Below, one piece after another: positions 6,388-8,606 of a stretch of 8,606 nt of DNA. The notes beneath the pieces are model-generated. The model did not search any database, had not been told where the DNA came from, and saw only the letters and a list, made by a program, of their open reading frames with translations. The stretch's first letter is position 1. Each line of letters begins with the position of its first letter. The translations under genes and the position numbers were made by a program. The DNA is taken from the NCBI GenBank assembly GCA_027019885.1, contig JALUWC010000375.1, positions 1-8,606 on the forward strand, given 5' to 3'. This stretch comes from Geoglobus sp. (lineage in GTDB: Archaea > Halobacteriota > Archaeoglobi > Archaeoglobales > Archaeoglobaceae).

Positions 6388-7617
6388 ATGAAGAAAAACT
6401 GGACACCCTTGGGCTACAAGAACCTCTACAGGGAGCTTTTCAAGAAACACCTTGACAGGCAGAATGAACTGCTGAAAAACAGCAGACCGGTAGGATGGTT
6501 CTTCTCATTTCATCCTTCAGAACTCACATACATATTCGATGTTGTGCCTGCATTTCCAGAGCAGTACTCAGCTTACTGCGCAGCAAGAGGTTCATCGGTT
6601 GATTTAATAGACACATCAATCTCCTCGGGCTATGGCCATTTTCTGTGTGATTACTTCAAAACAACCATAGGCATGATCGAGACTCCTGAAAAAGCCACAC
6701 CGCCTTTGATGCCGAAGCCCGATTTTATAGTCTCTTCAAGAGCTTTGTGCGTTGCTCACCACGAAATGGCAGAGGTTTTTGCAAGGTATCACCGCATACC
6801 TAAATACACCGTCAACTATCCTTACTGGACAACTGATTCTTTAAAAAACCCCGATGAGCTGACGAAGGAAGCAGAATGGGCAGATGAGCTTTATGTGGAG
6901 TACACAGTTGAGAGTCTCAAGGGGCTTGTTGATTTTCTTTCAGGCATTGCAGGAGAGGCCGATGAGGAAAAGTTCAAGGAGGTATTCAGAAAATCTGAGA
7001 AGACCTCAGAGCTTCTGATAAAGATTCTCAACCTGATGATGTCTAAGCCAACTCCCGGAAGTCAGAGAGAGATTTCAGATCTTGTTTTCATTGCATTCTT
7101 TGTTCTCGGAAGCGATTATGCGTTGGAGTTCTGCGAGAACGCCTATGAAATAATAAAGGAGAGGGTTAAAAAGAGAGAGGGAGTCTCTGAGGAGAAACAC
7201 AGGCTTCTCACCTTTGGAATCGTTCCATGGCACTCCCTCCAGATCTATCAGTACTGTGAGAGCATGGGGGCAAACTTCCCTGTCAATCTGTATGTGAATG
7301 CTTCTGTCCATAAAGCTGACAGCTCAGATCCATACCTGAGCATGGTGAGGAGGTCAATGCACTTCACAAACTCAAGCTATGAAATGCTTGATGGAGTGAT
7401 AAAGACGGCAAAGAAGGCGGACATCAATGGAGCGTTGCTTCTTGAGAACACAGGATGCAGGATAACATCAATGATAATAAGACCCCTCGCAGAAAGACTT
7501 GGCGAAGATCTTGGAGTCCAGAGCCTGATTCTTGAAGCCCCGCAGTGTGATCCAAGGGTTATGCCAATGGAGAGGGCAAAAACACAGATAGATGCATTTC
7601 TGGAATCCATCTCCTGA
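6388..7617 (+). CDS. 2-hydroxyacyl-CoA dehydratase / benzoyl-CoA reductase family subunit (BcrB/HgdA-like)
   Basis: This 409-aa cytoplasmic protein is the larger partner subunit. Family features in order are: GWFFSFHPSEL (36-46), P-A-F-P-E-Q-Y-S-A-Y-C-A-A (54-66), G-Y-G-H-F-L-C-D-Y-F-K (81-91), P-L-M-P-K-P-D (106-112), S-S-R-A-L-C (116-121), P-K-Y-T-V-N-Y-P (138-145), a D-P-Y-L segment (314-317), N-T-G-C-R (344-348) and C-D-P-R (377-380) before a final D-A-F-L-E helix. Cysteines 87, 121 and 347 match the three positions expected to hold a [4Fe-4S] cluster, so unlike its partner this subunit keeps the canonical set. Cysteines 64 and 377 are extra. The length fits BcrB (about 430 aa) and HgdA. 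Together with the preceding gene it would form a heterodimer that binds an acyl-CoA substrate and is reduced by the activator encoded next. Whether it acts as a dehydratase or a reductase cannot be decided from sequence. Confidence 0.82.
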   Translation: MKKNWTPLGYKNLYRELFKKHLDRQNELLKNSRPVGWFFSFHPSELTYIFDVVPAFPEQYSAYCAARGSSVDLIDTSISSGYGHFLCDYFKTTIGMIETPEKATPPLMPKPDFIVSSRALCVAHHEMAEVFARYHRIPKYTVNYPYWTTDSLKNPDELTKEAEWADELYVEYTVESLKGLVDFLSGIAGEADEEKFKEVFRKSEKTSELLIKILNLMMSKPTPGSQREISDLVFIAFFVLGSDYALEFCENAYEIIKERVKKREGVSEEKHRLLTFGIVPWHSLQIYQYCESMGANFPVNLYVNASVHKADSSDPYLSMVRRSMHFTNSSYEMLDGVIKTAKKADINGALLLENTGCRITSMIIRPLAERLGEDLGVQSLILEAPQCDPRVMPMERAKTQIDAFLESIS

Positions 7618-7630
7618 AACTATTTATTTC
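7615..7630 (+). promoter_or_regulatory. Possible internal promoter of the activator gene
   Basis: TGAAAC (7615-7620) followed by TATTTATTTC looks like a BRE plus TATA box. It begins 37 bases before the ATG at 7652, the spacing seen at the livK and livH promoters. The first three bases are the stop codon of the preceding gene. It could give extra leaderless activator transcript on top of operon read-through. The site is weaker evidence than the others because it sits in a 34-base gap that is AT-rich anyway. Confidence 0.4.
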
Positions 7631-7651
7631 AGTTATTCCATGGGTGGTGTG

Positions 7652-8443
7652 ATGTACTTCGCAGGAATAGACATTGGATCTCTCGCAACAAAGGTCTGTA
7701 TAGTCAACGAGAAGACAGACATTGTTGGGTTCCAGATTGACAGAACAGGAGCGAAGATAAGGGAAATTGGAGGGATAGTCCTTCAGAAATGCCTCAATAG
7801 TCTTGGAATTGAACGGGATCAGATCACATACATTATAGCAACAGGCTATGGCAGAAATCTCGCTCTTTCCGGCATTGCAGATGAGAAGGTTACCGAAATA
7901 ACATGCCATGCGAAAGGGGCAAAGAAGCTTTTTGAAAGCTGTCACACTGTAATAGATATTGGAGGTCAGGACTCAAAGGTCATGAGGCTTAATGACTCAG
8001 GCAAGGTTGTTAACTTCACAATGAATGACAAGTGCGCAGCAGGAACAGGAAAATTTCTTGAGGTTCTGGCATCAACCCTCGGAATAAAGCTTGATGAGAT
8101 GGGGGAGATTGCATTGAAGTCTGAAACTCCTGTTGAGATAACGAGTGTTTGTACGGTTTTTGCTGAGAGTGAGGTCGTATCACTTCTTGCTGAAGGCAAA
8201 GATGTGCAGGATATTGTTGCTGGACTCCATAGAGCGATAGCAAAGAGGGTTTCCGGGCTTGTCAGGCAGATAGGCATAGCTGAGGATGTGGTGATGACCG
8301 GGGGAGTGGCGAAGAACAGGGGAGTTGTTAAAGCTCTTGAAGATGAGCTTGGAGTGAAAATAAAGGTGCCAGAAGAACCTCAGATTGTTGGAGCATATGG
8401 AGCCGGAATAATCGCTCTTGAGAAGGTTTTACGTGATAAATAG
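7652..8443 (+). CDS. hgdC: ATP-dependent [4Fe-4S] activator (HgdC/BadF/BcrD family ATPase)
   Basis: This 263-aa homodimer-forming ATPase of the acetate/sugar-kinase/Hsp70 fold (sometimes called archerase) passes one electron at a time to the dehydratase or reductase at the cost of ATP. Motifs are the phosphate-1 loop GIDIGSLATK (5-14), ATGYGRN (63-69), the phosphate-2 loop IDIGGQDSK (101-109), NDKCAAGTGKF (125-135), TSVCTVFAESEV (164-175), and MTGGVAKN (215-222). C128 and C167 match the two cysteines per monomer (127 and 166 in Acidaminococcus HgdC) that hold one cluster at the dimer interface. Length matches HgdC (about 260 aa), not BcrA (about 440 aa). ATG 7652 was chosen over in-frame ATGs at 7592 and 7640 because the family starts a few residues before G-I-D-I-G-S. 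The 7592 start would overlap the upstream gene. A single activator gene argues against a classic BcrA/BcrD pair. Confidence 0.9.
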   Translation: MYFAGIDIGSLATKVCIVNEKTDIVGFQIDRTGAKIREIGGIVLQKCLNSLGIERDQITYIIATGYGRNLALSGIADEKVTEITCHAKGAKKLFESCHTVIDIGGQDSKVMRLNDSGKVVNFTMNDKCAAGTGKFLEVLASTLGIKLDEMGEIALKSETPVEITSVCTVFAESEVVSLLAEGKDVQDIVAGLHRAIAKRVSGLVRQIGIAEDVVMTGGVAKNRGVVKALEDELGVKIKVPEEPQIVGAYGAGIIALEKVLRDK

Positions 8444-8494
8444 CAGGTGGATATCCAATTTTGTACTGGGTATTTATTTAGCTGAATTGAAATT

Positions 8495-8532
8495 GTAAAG
8501 AACTTTACCGAATTTTTCTGATATTCGTAAAG
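8495..8532. repeat. GTAAAG inverted repeats upstream of the last gene, possible operator
   Basis: GTAAAG (8495-8500) and CTTTAC (8503-8508) form a short inverted pair with a two-base gap. CTTTACCGAAT (8503-8513) and ATTCGTAAAG (8523-8532) form a second, longer inverted repeat that is perfect over 10 bp apart from one extra C, with a 9-base loop. The right arm overlaps the predicted BRE of the last gene. The position suits a repressor site competing with the basal transcription factors; a small RNA hairpin is the alternative. Confidence 0.4.
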
Positions 8533-8539
8533 TTTAAAT
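8526..8539 (+). promoter_or_regulatory. Predicted leaderless promoter of the last gene
   Basis: CGTAAAG (8526-8532) followed by TTTAAAT (8533-8539) is a BRE plus TATA-like element starting 36 bases before the ATG at 8562. This puts the transcription start at or near the start codon. A GGGAG at 8554-8558 lies only three bases before the ATG, so a Shine-Dalgarno role is doubtful. Confidence 0.55.
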
Positions 8540-8561
8540 CCTATTGGGACAATGGGAGTTC

Positions 8562-8606
8562 ATGACGGAGTATAAAGAGATTGTCTACGACAAGGAGTGG
8601 TATGAC
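8562..8606 (+). CDS. Unrecognised protein, N-terminal 15 residues only (cut by right edge)
   Basis: Fifteen open codons from the ATG at 8562 encode MTEYKEIVYDKEWYD and continue past the window edge. The peptide is too short to place in a family. The start is supported by the BRE/TATA-like element 36 bases upstream. An earlier ATG at 8552 opens a frame that stops after seven codons, so it is not the start. The separate promoter and repeat-rich upstream region suggest its own transcription unit, not a fifth operon gene. Confidence 0.55.
   Translation, partial: MTEYKEIVYDKEWYD

Noticed and set aside
7592..7651. Earlier starts for the activator at 7592 and 7640
   Set aside because: The family begins only a few residues before G-I-D-I-G-S. 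The 7592 start overlaps the previous gene by 26 bases, and the residues between look like translated intergenic sequence.
5275..8443. Firm call of class I benzoyl-CoA reductase
   Set aside because: Only one short activator is present instead of a BcrA/BcrD-type pair, and the small subunit's cysteine pattern differs from BcrC. Family membership is clear but the reaction is not.

Overview
The window looks like part of an archaeal chromosome, most likely an anaerobic hyperthermophile of the Archaeoglobales type (Archaeoglobus, Ferroglobus or Geoglobus). This placement is inference. It rests on AT-rich BRE/TATA-like core promoters sitting about 26-30 bases before start codons with no room for a Shine-Dalgarno site (leaderless genes), on GGAGGTG/GGTGGT ribosome binding sites only inside the operon, on Lys/Glu-rich proteins that favour AGA/AGG and ATA codons, and on the gene content. 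No rRNA, tRNA, CRISPR, insertion sequence or transposase was seen.

Left part (1-3381): pieces of a Liv-type (branched-chain amino acid family) ABC importer. A livG ATPase gene runs off the left edge on the minus strand. Facing away from it is a lipoprotein solute-binding protein (127-1434). After a 61-bp terminator/promoter gap come the two permeases livH (1496-2353) and livM (2350-3381), which overlap by 4 bases. The livG and livK start codons lie 57 bp apart and appear to share one AT-rich core as a divergent promoter.

Middle and right part (3596-8443): a four-gene operon on the plus strand. It encodes an AMP-forming acyl/aryl-CoA ligase, two different subunits of the 2-hydroxyacyl-CoA dehydratase / benzoyl-CoA reductase superfamily (370 and 409 aa), and a 263-aa ATP-dependent [4Fe-4S] activator of the HgdC/BadF family. 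The activator may also have its own internal promoter on the stop codon of the preceding gene. A further gene starts at 8562 and is cut by the right edge.

Working model (inference): an organic acid, possibly aromatic or branched, is imported by the Liv-type transporter and converted to its CoA thioester by the ligase. It is then reduced or dehydrated by the two-subunit iron-sulfur enzyme, with the activator using ATP hydrolysis to inject very low-potential electrons. The most unusual element is the 370-aa subunit. Its cysteine pattern resembles the double-cubane cluster proteins more than BcrC, and it has Thr where the superfamily normally has the cluster cysteine of the T-C-D motif. Substrate and reaction cannot be settled from sequence alone.
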